44,452 nt of DNA, from IMG/VR virus record IMGVR_UViG_3300022921_001019, positions 1 to 44,452 of that record; one strand, written 5' to 3'. Below the pieces are notes generated by a model, which saw only the letters and a list, made by a program, of their open reading frames with translations, had not been told where the DNA came from and made no database searches. This document shows positions 7,699 to 15,437 of this stretch, piece by piece. Origin of the DNA: a virus. The translations under genes and the position numbers were made by a program. Each line of letters begins with the position of its first letter. Within the stretch, counting starts at the first letter, position 1.

Positions 7699-8326
7699 GC
7701 CTAAAATTACAGAATACTTAGATGGTGATATTAAAATATATGATGAAGTATTTGGACCACCTGAACTAAATGAACTAGTAACAGAAGTCGCTAGTTGGAA
7801 TTATTTCTACGGTGAAGTTGACGATGTTGATTTGCCTCCAACAGGAATGAGTACCGGAGATTACTTAGGTACTAAAACATTTAACAGTCTTTGGACATTC
7901 TTAGAAGAACATGTACCGCATGTACATGGATCAGTATTAAAAAGATCACATGCAAACATCTTTGCACCACGTGAATTAGCAAACTATCACATTGATGACG
8001 AAGGTGATAATGCATGGACATTTATGTTCTATGCAAACAATAGCTGGGATATTAATCAAGGTGGTGAAACAAAGTTTATTACTAACCTTAAACACGAAGG
8101 TACTATTGAAGGTCAATCATATCCTGAAATTATTGCTATCCCTCCTATTCCAGGACGTATGATTATTTTCAAAAGTAATATATTACATACTGCTACTCCT
8201 TTCAAAGACTTTCACAGATTTACACCTACTATCAAATTTGTACCCTTTGATCCTGAAATACACACACAAGGACCATTAAGGTTAGCAATGAAAGAAACAT
8301 ACCCTTGGAGAAACAAAAATGATTAA
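7691..8326 (+). CDS. 2OG-Fe(II) oxygenase (prolyl-4-hydroxylase-like)
   Basis: This 211-residue protein has a complete facial triad: H100 and D102 in 'NYHIDDEGDNAWTFMFYAN', H166 in 'SNILHTATPF' and R176 in 'FHRFTPTIKF' for 2-oxoglutarate. 'INQGGETKF' is the typical strand between them (GGET/GGxLxF). This is the P4H-like family widespread in marine T4-like phages; substrates are unknown. It is embedded between the cupin and a phosphoribosyltransferase with 8-base overlaps on both sides, so the three proteins are made from one message. Confidence 0.85.
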   Translation: MHKPKITEYLDGDIKIYDEVFGPPELNELVTEVASWNYFYGEVDDVDLPPTGMSTGDYLGTKTFNSLWTFLEEHVPHVHGSVLKRSHANIFAPRELANYHIDDEGDNAWTFMFYANNSWDINQGGETKFITNLKHEGTIEGQSYPEIIAIPPIPGRMIIFKSNILHTATPFKDFHRFTPTIKFVPFDPEIHTQGPLRLAMKETYPWRNKND

Positions 8327-8867
8327 GAAACATTACTATAGTTGGACTGACGTAGAAAACATGTGCGTTAATATTGTAAATCAAATGTATAAGGACCATT
8401 GGCGTCCTGATTATATTGTAGGTATTACACGTGGAGGTAATGTACCTGCTACTATTATTTCAAACATGACAGGCATTCGTTGCGAAGCAATTAAAGTAGC
8501 ATTGCGTGATGGTGAAAGTCATCAAGAAAGTAACTTTTGGATGGCTGAAGATGCATATGGTTATGTAAGTGATGATGCATTAAAAGTTACAGGTGGTCCA
8601 TTAGAAAAGAAAATTCTTATTGTAGATGATATCAACGATACTGGTGCTACATTTAACTGGATTAAACAAGACTGGCAAGCAAGTTGTTTACCCGACGATC
8701 CTAAATGGGAACGTGTTTGGGGTAACAATGTTCGCTTTGCTACACTCACTGAAAACCTAGCAAGTACTTTTCATGACGTAAATTACACTTGCCACGAAAT
8801 TAATAAAGAAGAAAATGATGTATGGTTAGTATATCCTTGGGAGAATGTAGGCGAATATGACAGCTGA
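8319..8867 (+). CDS. Phosphoribosyltransferase (hypoxanthine/xanthine type)
   Basis: This 182-residue protein has the PRPP-binding loop 'ILIVDDINDTGATF' (residues 99-112) and a GITRGG loop (35-40), as in purine phosphoribosyltransferases. The ending 'WLVYPWENV' is like Gpt/XPRT proteins. It would join a purine base to PRPP (or the reverse), either for nucleotide salvage during infection or conceivably acting on a deazapurine. The insertion around residues 64-95 is longer than in simple HPRTs. It overlaps its neighbours by 8 and 11 bases. Confidence 0.8.
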   Translation: MIKKHYYSWTDVENMCVNIVNQMYKDHWRPDYIVGITRGGNVPATIISNMTGIRCEAIKVALRDGESHQESNFWMAEDAYGYVSDDALKVTGGPLEKKILIVDDINDTGATFNWIKQDWQASCLPDDPKWERVWGNNVRFATLTENLASTFHDVNYTCHEINKEENDVWLVYPWENVGEYDS

Positions 8868-9570
8868 TATAGGGTGGTGTTGGGCAGGTGCTATTCCTGA
8901 TCTATTAGTTATAGAACCTGAAAGATTTAAAACGCCAAAAGTAGTTAACAAAGATTACAACAAGCGTGGTGTTATTGATTGTCCTTCATATCAAGGATTT
9001 TATAACAACTTGTTTCTATTAAAGTCTCCTGTGTCGTTTGATGCAGAAGTTAAAGACGGAATAGTAGTTGTTACATCTAACGAAATTGATGACCATCAAT
9101 TACATAACTTGTTTACTATACACCCTAAAGAAGATATGCACGATGTTAAAAAACCATTATTTCAATTTAATTTAAATTATTTGTTTGTTGCAGACGAGCC
9201 TTGCTTAATGGAAATACTTCCGCCATTTATGCATAACGAAAACTTTCCTGGAGAAGTTGTTGGTGGATCTTTTAATATACACAAGTGGATAAGGACTACT
9301 AGTTGGGGGTTTATCTTTGATAATACGCGATCTAAGCTGTCTATTAAGCGTGGTGACCCGTTGTGCTACATTAAGTTTACAACAACTAACTTGACAAATA
9401 AGGTCGGTTTAGAAGAGTGTTTACTTACAGATGAACTGATTAAAGAATTAGAACGTAAAAGATATTTGACAAACTTTAAGAAAGGTGGTATAATTAATTT
9501 AATGACTAGAGCCTTAAAACTAAGACCTAAGAAGTTAATTAAACGTGATCCGAAATGGAGTATAAAATGA
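8857..9570 (+). CDS. Conserved phage protein of unknown function
   Basis: This is a 237-residue protein with no motif I can assign. It contains 'DCPSYQGFYNNLFLLKSPV', beta-rich stretches and 'FNIHKWIRTTSWGFIF', and ends in a basic tail (LRPKKLIKRDPKWSIK). The length and mixed beta content suggest a single compact domain. It overlaps the phosphoribosyltransferase by 11 bases and shares ATGA with the HIT gene. A strong promoter for the downstream genes lies inside its last 110 bases. Confidence 0.55.
   Translation: MTADIGWCWAGAIPDLLVIEPERFKTPKVVNKDYNKRGVIDCPSYQGFYNNLFLLKSPVSFDAEVKDGIVVVTSNEIDDHQLHNLFTIHPKEDMHDVKKPLFQFNLNYLFVADEPCLMEILPPFMHNENFPGEVVGGSFNIHKWIRTTSWGFIFDNTRSKLSIKRGDPLCYIKFTTTNLTNKVGLEECLLTDELIKELERKRYLTNFKKGGIINLMTRALKLRPKKLIKRDPKWSIK
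9466..9494 (+). promoter_or_regulatory. Consensus sigma70 promoter
   Basis: TTGACA (9466-9471), a 17-bp spacer and TATAAT (9489-9494): a perfect consensus. It lies inside the 3' end of the upstream gene, with +1 near 9501 and a leader of about 65 bases before the HIT gene at 9567. Confidence 0.85.
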
Positions 9571-9947
9571 AAGTTGATAATTTAGAACAAGCTCAAGCAG
9601 ATGGTAGAGCACCTTGGAACGATGTACAGATTAGTACAAGAGACTTTGTTGTATACAATGACAAGTATCCTGTTACAGAAGGACACACACTAATTGTACC
9701 ACGTGAAAACACACATGAAGCTATTATGAAATGTTTTAATTATGGTGTTACTATGGGCTACGAAAATGTTGTAAGTAAAAACAATAATATTACAGGTTAC
9801 AACATGGGTATTAATATAGGCAAGAGTGCAGGACAAACTTGTATGTATCCACATGTACATTTAATTTTTAGACGTGACGGGGATATGGACGATCCAAAAG
9901 GTGGTGTTCGTGGTGTTCTTCCTACAAAACAAAGTTACGAGTCATGA
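9567..9947 (+). CDS. HIT-family nucleotide hydrolase/transferase
   Basis: This protein of about 126 residues has the HIT layout: 'PVTEGHTLIVPRENTHEAI' and the histidine-triad block 'GQTCMYPHVHLIFRR'. The second and third triad histidines (PHVH) are present, and the first is a Tyr (Y-P-H-V-H). The middle His, the nucleophile, is kept, so AMP-lysine/ApppA-type hydrolase or GalT-like transferase activity remains possible. ATG 9567 is preferred over 9555 because GGAG (9558-9561) sits just upstream and the ATG overlaps the previous TGA (ATGA). It stops on an ATGA overlap with the next gene. Confidence 0.8.
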   Translation: MKVDNLEQAQADGRAPWNDVQISTRDFVVYNDKYPVTEGHTLIVPRENTHEAIMKCFNYGVTMGYENVVSKNNNITGYNMGINIGKSAGQTCMYPHVHLIFRRDGDMDDPKGGVRGVLPTKQSYES

Positions 9948-10792
9948 GAATTGCCGCTATAGGTTGTAGTCATACAAGTGGATATCACGTTGGTGATATG
10001 CCTGAAGCAAAAGAAGACATGACACAAGAACACTGGCCTTATAGTGGTAAGTGGAATGATAACAACTGGGCTGAACATTACATTAATAGTAAAGATGCTG
10101 ACGGCGTTATATTTGCTAATCCACAAAACGGTTGGTGGACTTATTCAGAATGGTTAAGTCATTTGTTTAAAACATATGACGACATTGAAGAAGTTGTTGT
10201 GCAAATGACCTACTGGAATCGTTTTAGATTAAGTATTCAATTTCCTACACACTATGAAAACATTGTACCGCTAGATGCAACCTATGTTAAAGAACTTACA
10301 AAAGGACGCATCGACTGTTGGTATCCTGCTAATCAAACATCTGACGGTAGTGTTAATGACATACCAATGCAAGTTTGGCCAATGGACTTTCAAAAGGAAG
10401 TACCCTTTAAATCAGTATACGACCCAGACTTTAAATTAGCAAAGCCTGATCTAAGAAATGAACCATACATGACTGTAAAAACATGGATGGAAGTTATGAG
10501 CCTTAAAGCACAACGTGAGTGGTTTAAGGAGATATATATTATACAAGAATTGTGCCGTAACAACGGTGCTAAAGTAAAACTGTTTGGAATAAACAGTTGG
10601 ACATGGATACCAAAAGAAATGAACAAAGAATTTTTTGATTTCAATTATATCCAAGTAGCAAAGACGACCGTTGAAGATTGGTTTCTTCAACAAAAAGATA
10701 TCAACGTAGGCAACTATACTGTAGACGGAGAGCATTTTGATGAAATGATTCATAAAATGATTGCTACAGAGTATTTGCCGTCACAATTTTAG
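9944..10792 (+). CDS. SGNH/GDSL-hydrolase-like protein
   Basis: This 282-residue protein starts with 'MRIAAIGCSHTSGYH', the block I position of SGNH hydrolases (GDS-type, with S9 as putative nucleophile), followed by 'NGWWTYSEWLSHLF'. It ends with 'DGEHFDEMIHKMIATEYL', which resembles block V (DxxH near the C-terminus). The family includes esterases and acetylhydrolases acting on glycans or lipids; phage versions are often of unknown substrate. It has no signal peptide, so it acts in the cytoplasm or on the virion. It is paired functionally with the second SGNH-like gene at 13495. Confidence 0.6.
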   Translation: MRIAAIGCSHTSGYHVGDMPEAKEDMTQEHWPYSGKWNDNNWAEHYINSKDADGVIFANPQNGWWTYSEWLSHLFKTYDDIEEVVVQMTYWNRFRLSIQFPTHYENIVPLDATYVKELTKGRIDCWYPANQTSDGSVNDIPMQVWPMDFQKEVPFKSVYDPDFKLAKPDLRNEPYMTVKTWMEVMSLKAQREWFKEIYIIQELCRNNGAKVKLFGINSWTWIPKEMNKEFFDFNYIQVAKTTVEDWFLQQKDINVGNYTVDGEHFDEMIHKMIATEYLPSQF

Positions 10793-10803
10793 AAAGGAAC
10801 TTT

Positions 10804-11010
10804 ATGTTGAAACAGCAAATGATACAAGCGGCAAGGAAACACGCAGAAGCGGAGATTGAATTGCATAAGACTAACATCGAAGTATATATGCAGAATGTTG
10901 TAGGTATTGGTGAGCATTCAGATATTATCGAAACAATTCAAAAAGAGTTAGATAAAATGGCCACTGCTAATGACAGACTTGAAATGTTAGACAAACATTT
11001 TGGTGCTTAA
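10804..11010 (+). CDS. Small helical conserved phage protein
   Basis: This is a 68-residue protein predicted to be almost all helix, with heptad-like stretches (MIQAARKHAEAEIELHKTNI and ETIQKELDKMATANDRLEML). It could form a coiled-coil dimer. AAAGGA lies 8 bases before the ATG. No family is recognised. It is the last gene before the folE promoter. Confidence 0.6.
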   Translation: MLKQQMIQAARKHAEAEIELHKTNIEVYMQNVVGIGEHSDIIETIQKELDKMATANDRLEMLDKHFGA

Positions 11011-11015
11011 AGTCA

Positions 11016-11044
11016 TTGACAAAAACCTAAATAAAGTATATAAT
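11016..11044 (+). promoter_or_regulatory. Consensus sigma70 promoter of the folE-queE block
   Basis: TTGACA (11016-11021), a 17-bp spacer and TATAAT (11039-11044): a perfect consensus in the 78-base gap before folE, with +1 near 11051. The 38-base leader can form a small GGCA/TGCC hairpin (11057-11070). I do not see a preQ1 aptamer pattern in it. Confidence 0.9.
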
Positions 11045-11088
11045 AATACTAACTTTGGCAATCCACTGCCTTAACATCGGAGAAACAA

Positions 11089-11772
11089 ATGAGTAAAAGT
11101 GAACAAATTAAAGCTCGCCTAGAAGAACAAGGCATACGTTACTGGGCGGGTGATAATATTAGTTTAGTCCTACAGAAGGGCGACAAAGAAGAACTGATTG
11201 AAGAACTTACACCTAAGTTTGAATCAGTATTAGATAGTTTATTAATTGATAGAGCAAATGATCCTAACAGTATGGACACTGGTAGACGTCTTGCTAAAAT
11301 GTATATTAATGAACTAATGGCAGGACGTTATGATCCTATGCCTAATGCAACTGCATTTCCTAATCATGTAGATGATGGTTATCAAGGTATGTTAGTTGTA
11401 CGTTCAGAACTTAAAAGTGTGTGTTCACATCATCATCAACCAGTAACAGGTATTGCATACATTGGTATTATTGCCGCTGAAACACTAATTGGTTTAAGCA
11501 AATACACACGTATTGCACAATGGTGTGCTAGACGTGGTACACTACAAGAAGAACTTTGTAATGATATCGCACGTGAGATTATGAAAGCAACTGGTTCAAA
11601 GAACGTAGGTGTTTATATTCAGGCAACACATGGGTGTTGTGAGAATAGAGGCATTATGGCAACTAGCAGTTTAACACAGACAACTGTGCTTAAAGGTGCT
11701 TTTAATGAAGATGCGGGTACTAAAAAAGAATTTATGGACAATATTAAATTACAACAGGAGTTTTCAAAATGA
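11089..11772 (+). CDS. folE: GTP cyclohydrolase I
   Basis: This 227-residue protein has the family's zinc ligands: C112 and H115 in 'SVCSHHHQPVTG', and C183 or C184 in 'ATHGCCENRGI'. It also has the conserved 'GLSKYTRIAQWCARR' and 'LQEELCNDIA' blocks. It converts GTP to 7,8-dihydroneopterin triphosphate, the first step of 7-deazaguanine (and folate) synthesis. With QueD, QueE and DpdA in the same window, the deazaguanine route is the better reading. GGAG precedes the ATG by 9 bases, behind a consensus promoter. Confidence 0.93.
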   Translation: MSKSEQIKARLEEQGIRYWAGDNISLVLQKGDKEELIEELTPKFESVLDSLLIDRANDPNSMDTGRRLAKMYINELMAGRYDPMPNATAFPNHVDDGYQGMLVVRSELKSVCSHHHQPVTGIAYIGIIAAETLIGLSKYTRIAQWCARRGTLQEELCNDIAREIMKATGSKNVGVYIQATHGCCENRGIMATSSLTQTTVLKGAFNEDAGTKKEFMDNIKLQQEFSK

Positions 11773-11957
11773 GTGACGGACCATTAAAATCAGCAGTTGA
11801 CAGCCTGGGCGATATGTCAGGAGTTGTTAAGCAAGAGTTTATTACGTATCGTGTTAAAGACGGTATGCTACGCAAAGAAACAACGGTACGTAGGTTCTTT
11901 GGTGATGACTATAATGATAGTACGACTACTGAGCCTTTGCTTAAGGTGGTGTCATAA
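11769..11957 (+). CDS. Small conserved phage protein
   Basis: This 62-residue protein overlaps folE by 4 bases (ATGA) and the next gene by 1. The second half is basic and beta-like ('EFITYRVKDGMLRKETTVRRFF') and the end is acidic and Thr-rich. The function is not recognised. Its position between folE and queE within one transcript makes it a candidate accessory of the deazaguanine pathway. Confidence 0.6.
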   Translation: MSDGPLKSAVDSLGDMSGVVKQEFITYRVKDGMLRKETTVRRFFGDDYNDSTTTEPLLKVVS

Positions 11958-12145
11958 TGCCTATTCCAGAAAGAGTATTTGTACCACAACCTAGAGATCC
12001 TAATAAAAAACATTTTTATATTAGTATTATAAAAAGCACATTACGTATTGGTGCTTGTGCTATAGCATTGTATACTGGTAGTATTGTTTGGCTTGCAAGT
12101 GGATTTCTTATTGCTGAATTACTAGGTATTGCGGAGGAATTATAA
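11957..12145 (+). CDS. Small membrane protein
   Basis: This is a 62-residue protein with a basic, Pro-rich N-terminus (MPIPERVFVPQPRDPNKK). A hydrophobic span of roughly residues 24-60 follows (IIKSTLRIGACAIALYTGSI VWLASGFLIAELLG), long enough for two short helices with a Gly-Ser turn. It overlaps the neighbouring genes by one base on each side (TAATG-type junctions). The function is unknown. Confidence 0.55.
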   Translation: MPIPERVFVPQPRDPNKKHFYISIIKSTLRIGACAIALYTGSIVWLASGFLIAELLGIAEEL

Positions 12146-13044
12146 TGCCAGCTCAACTTAGATACTCAGAAGCATTTTATAGTGTACAAGGTGAAGGACA
12201 ATATGTAGGAGTACCTAGTGTGTTCTTACGTACATTTGGTTGTAATTTTCGTTGTATGAACTTTGGTACAGATGAGAAACGTGATCGTTGGGAACAACAC
12301 AAAGACGGCAAAAAACACAATGCAGAAGTTAAAGCATTGATTGATGCTGGTGTACACGAAACTACAAAAGAATTTAATGACTTGCCTATTATACACACAG
12401 GTTGTGATACATACGCAAGTATCTACCCTGAGTTTAAACACTTTAATAAACTAGCAGGTGTTGATGCTGTTGTTGAACATTTACTTTCACTTACTCCAAA
12501 TGGTAAGTGGGTACAGGACAATGGACAAGATGTCCATTTAATATTAACCGGAGGCGAGCCATTACTTGCATGGCAACGATTATATATTGAATTATTCGAG
12601 CATCCACGTATGCAGGACTTAAAAAATGTTACATTTGAAACAAACACTACGCAAACTTTACACGAAGATTTCTTTGACTATCTCAACAATCAAGACAGGA
12701 TTAAAGTTACATGGTCTTGTTCCCCAAAACTTAGTGTTAGTGGAGAACCTTGGGATACTGCTATTAAGCCTGATGTGGCTAGTCAGTATAGTACTATTAC
12801 TAATTGCGACATCTATCTTAAGTTTGTTGTCGCTACTCAAGGCGACTTTGAAGAAGTTGAAAGAGCTGTGGAGGCTTACAGAAGTGCCGGGGTACAATGT
12901 CCAGTATATCTTATGCCTTTGGGTGGACGCAGTGAAGAATATTCCCTCAACGTTAAAGATGTTGCTGAAGCGTGTATGGCAAAAGGATGGCGATTCACTC
13001 CAAGACTACACATCAGCTTATTCGGAAATGCCTGGGGAACTTGA
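12145..13044 (+). CDS. queE: QueE-like 7-carboxy-7-deazaguanine synthase (radical SAM)
   Basis: This 299-residue protein has QueE features: 'EAFYSVQGEGQYVGVPSVFLR' at residues 9-29 (substrate loop) and 'FGCNFRC' (C33, C37). Further on come the SAM-binding 'LILTGGEPLL' and 'WSCSPKLSVSG'. The third cluster Cys is not two residues after C37. The best candidate is C87 in 'HTGCDTYAS', giving CX3CX49C, a loop insertion I associate with phage QueE. It converts 6-carboxytetrahydropterin to 7-carboxy-7-deazaguanine. AGGA precedes the ATG, which overlaps the upstream TAA by one base. Confidence 0.85.
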   Translation: MPAQLRYSEAFYSVQGEGQYVGVPSVFLRTFGCNFRCMNFGTDEKRDRWEQHKDGKKHNAEVKALIDAGVHETTKEFNDLPIIHTGCDTYASIYPEFKHFNKLAGVDAVVEHLLSLTPNGKWVQDNGQDVHLILTGGEPLLAWQRLYIELFEHPRMQDLKNVTFETNTTQTLHEDFFDYLNNQDRIKVTWSCSPKLSVSGEPWDTAIKPDVASQYSTITNCDIYLKFVVATQGDFEEVERAVEAYRSAGVQCPVYLMPLGGRSEEYSLNVKDVAEACMAKGWRFTPRLHISLFGNAWGT

Positions 13045-13048
13045 TGAA

Positions 13049-13129
13049 ATGTTAAAGGTTAAGAAGCACAACGCAACAAAAGACACTAGACCTCTTGATG
13101 AACAGTTAAGAGAAAAAGGTCTACTATAA
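13049..13129 (+). CDS. Possible 26-residue peptide gene
   Basis: This is a short frame in the 95-base gap between queE and the next gene. It encodes a charged 26-mer beginning MLKVKKHNATK and ending LREKGLL. A GGGGAA (13034-13039) lies about 10 bases before the ATG. It may be real, because phage genomes rarely leave such gaps, but the reading frame also runs back through queE in the +1 frame, so it could be chance. Confidence 0.3.
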   Translation: MLKVKKHNATKDTRPLDEQLREKGLL

Positions 13130-13139
13130 AGGAAAGACT

Positions 13140-13517
13140 ATGATTGAAAAACTAAAAACTATGTTTACAAAGTCTAAATCAAGTAGTGATGGTAATACTC
13201 CTCCTACAAGTAAAGAGGCTATGGAACGTGAAAAAGCTGAGGCAACAAAAGCAGGTAAACCTTGGGTTGGTGTATTAGATACACAAGTTAATCCAAAAGA
13301 TATTAAGAATGGTTTCTTTGAACTTGATTGGAATAACGAGTTTATTGAGCAGTTACTTGATGTTGGATATAAAGGTGAAACAAACGAAGAAATTATTGAC
13401 GGTTGGTTTAAAGATGTTGCTAGAACAATTTTGACAGAACAAGGACATGATCCGCAAAGAGAAGCTGGCCATATTAAAATTGTTCCTAGAAAAGATGGCA
13501 AAAGTGAAGCATCCTAA
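13140..13517 (+). CDS. Conserved phage protein of unknown function
   Basis: This is a 125-residue protein. A basic, Ser/Lys-rich and probably disordered N-terminus (1-40) precedes a compact domain containing 'GKPWVGVLDTQVNPKDIKNG', 'FFELDWNNEFIEQLLDVGY' and 'DGWFKDVARTIL'. I associate this domain with conserved proteins of T4-like marine phages, without a known role. AAAGGA precedes the ATG. It overlaps the next gene by 23 bases. Confidence 0.65.
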   Translation: MIEKLKTMFTKSKSSSDGNTPPTSKEAMEREKAEATKAGKPWVGVLDTQVNPKDIKNGFFELDWNNEFIEQLLDVGYKGETNEEIIDGWFKDVARTILTEQGHDPQREAGHIKIVPRKDGKSEAS

Positions 13518-14451
13518 ATGGGTAGAACAAGTTACCTTTCCGTCAGATAGTTATACACCCGGAATAATCCAACAAAGTTTAGGAACTCGTGTATGGGTTC
13601 GTGAGTGCCCAACTAAACCAGATTGGATTTCTGCTAGAAATACAGAAGTGTATGTTAAGAACAAGAAAAAATCAAGACTGTTAATTTCTGTAGGTGAAAG
13701 TTGGACCTATGGTGATAACTTTCAAGGTGTACAAAGCGGACTTGGTAGAGATAATATAACATATAGAGTCAATCATTCATTTGCAAGTCATAGTGCAAAA
13801 ATGCTGGATAGTGATCTAATACTATCAGCAGTTCCTGGTAACTGTAACCAAAACATGTTACAAGACTTAGATCGATTACTTGAAGAATATTCTGTTCTTT
13901 ATGAAGAAGTATTTGTCCAATTACAATTAACTAGTCCCGGTAGAGACCAATCTAAAATTGAAGATAAACATAGATTGTTAAAAGGTTATGATAATCTTTA
14001 TACAACTAAACAAACATTAACGAACAAGATGACTGATGCCGAATGGTTTCAGGCATATGATACAATGATGTTAACCGAATATGATCGAATTCTTAAATTA
14101 CATACAAATGTAAATGGTCTAGTTTGGAAGAATTTTAATCCATTTCAGGTTGACTTTAATACAGAATCGTTTATAATAGTAACATGTCCGTGGGTTAGAT
14201 TAACTTCACAGATGCATGGTAACGTTTTTGATTTACCTGTAATTAACGAAGCCGGTTGGTGGACTGAGCATTACAGTACATACGGAAATGTAGAAGGTAA
14301 ACAAGAGTATATGATGAAACAGTTAGATAATTTAGAAGCAAGTAACAAATTATTAAAGACAAGCAGTCTTAATGGATTTCATCCTAATGAAACGTTTCAT
14401 GCTATATGGGCATTATATATATTAGGCAAAACGGAGTGGGTAACATTATGA
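13495..14451 (+). CDS. Second SGNH-hydrolase-like protein
   Basis: The start is placed at ATG 13495 (318 residues), because the longer reading from 13447 only extends into the previous gene. 'RLLISVGESWTYGDNF' resembles SGNH block I with a Ser nucleophile. 'AVPGNCNQNMLQDLDRLLEE' could supply the block III Asn. 'NGFHPNETFHAIWALYIL' near the C-terminus resembles the block V His region. Its layout parallels the protein at 9944. The substrate is unknown; esterase or deacetylase action on a glycan is an inference from the family. It ends on an ATGA overlap with the flap nuclease. Confidence 0.55.
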   Translation: MAKVKHPKWVEQVTFPSDSYTPGIIQQSLGTRVWVRECPTKPDWISARNTEVYVKNKKKSRLLISVGESWTYGDNFQGVQSGLGRDNITYRVNHSFASHSAKMLDSDLILSAVPGNCNQNMLQDLDRLLEEYSVLYEEVFVQLQLTSPGRDQSKIEDKHRLLKGYDNLYTTKQTLTNKMTDAEWFQAYDTMMLTEYDRILKLHTNVNGLVWKNFNPFQVDFNTESFIIVTCPWVRLTSQMHGNVFDLPVINEAGWWTEHYSTYGNVEGKQEYMMKQLDNLEASNKLLKTSSLNGFHPNETFHAIWALYILGKTEWVTL

Positions 14452-15437
14452 AATACGTATTAGTAGACACGGCAAATACATTCTTTAGAGCAAGGCATGT
14501 AGTACGTGGTGACCTTGATACAAAAGTAGGCATGGCGTTTCATATTACATTAAACAGTATTAAGAAAGCATGGGAAGACTTTGATGCAGATCATATAGTG
14601 TTCTGCTTAGAAGGTCGTAGTTGGCGTAAGGATTATTACGAGCCTTACAAACGTAATCGGCAAGAGACACGTGATGCACTTAGTCCTAGTCAAGCAGAAG
14701 AAGAAAAAGTATTCTGGGAAACGTTTGATGCATTTAAAGATTTTGTAACTACAAAGACTAACTGTACTGTTATGCAACATCCTGAACTTGAAGCAGATGA
14801 TTTAATTGCTGGTTGGGTACAACATCATCCAGACGATGAACACGTTATTATTAGTACTGACGGTGACTTTGCACAACTAATTGCACCTAATGTAACACAA
14901 TACAACGGTGTTAGTAATACTATTATCACACATGAAGGCTACTTTGATGATAAGAAAAGAAAACCTATAATTGATAAGAAAACAGGTTTAGAAAAGCCTG
15001 CTCCTAATCCAGACTATATGTTATTTGAAAAATGTATGCGAGGCGACACTAGTGATAATGTGTTTAGTGCATATCCTGGTGTGCGTAAGAAAGGCACAAA
15101 GAACAAAGTTGGCTTACAAGAAGCATATGAAGATAAGAGCACAAAAGGTTACAACTGGAATAACATGATGCTACAACGTTGGGTAGATCATAACGGTGAA
15201 GAGCATCGTGTACTAGATGACTATCAACGTAATGTTGTACTATGCGACCTAACTGCACAGCCTGAAAACATTAAAGAAAAGATTTCTAATACTATTAACG
15301 AAAATGCACAACCTAAAAATATTTCACAGGTTGGGTTGCGTCTTATGAAATTTTGTGCATTATATGATATGCAACGAATTTCTGATAATGCACAAGCATA
15401 TTCAAAACCATTACAAGCGAGGTATCCGGTAAAATGA
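14448..15437 (+). CDS. 5'-3' exonuclease / T4 RNase H-like flap nuclease
   Basis: This 329-residue protein shows FEN/T4 RNase H acidic motifs: 'YVLVDTANTFFRAR', 'HIVFCLEGRSWRKDYYEPYKRNR', 'LEADDLIAGW', 'ISTDGDFAQL' and 'CMRGDTSDNVF'. The last is the GDxSDN motif followed by the helix-hairpin-helix region. It removes RNA primers and 5' flaps during lagging-strand synthesis, acting with the phage polymerase and 32-type SSB. ATG 14448 is chosen for the ATGA overlap with the upstream gene. The stop overlaps the next start (ATGA). Confidence 0.9.
   Translation: MKYVLVDTANTFFRARHVVRGDLDTKVGMAFHITLNSIKKAWEDFDADHIVFCLEGRSWRKDYYEPYKRNRQETRDALSPSQAEEEKVFWETFDAFKDFVTTKTNCTVMQHPELEADDLIAGWVQHHPDDEHVIISTDGDFAQLIAPNVTQYNGVSNTIITHEGYFDDKKRKPIIDKKTGLEKPAPNPDYMLFEKCMRGDTSDNVFSAYPGVRKKGTKNKVGLQEAYEDKSTKGYNWNNMMLQRWVDHNGEEHRVLDDYQRNVVLCDLTAQPENIKEKISNTINENAQPKNISQVGLRLMKFCALYDMQRISDNAQAYSKPLQARYPVK

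Noticed and set aside
11045-11088. preQ1 riboswitch upstream of folE
   Set aside because: The 38-base leader has only a four-pair hairpin; no aptamer-like C-rich/A-rich pattern is visible.
12626-13129. 167-residue open frame overlapping queE
   Set aside because: It is a +1-frame shadow of queE; only its last 26 codons lie outside and are listed separately with low confidence.
14150-14177. Possible promoter TTGACT-16-TATAAT
   Set aside because: Lies mid-gene, with a 16-bp spacer and about 270 bases before the next start; likely chance in AT-rich coding sequence.
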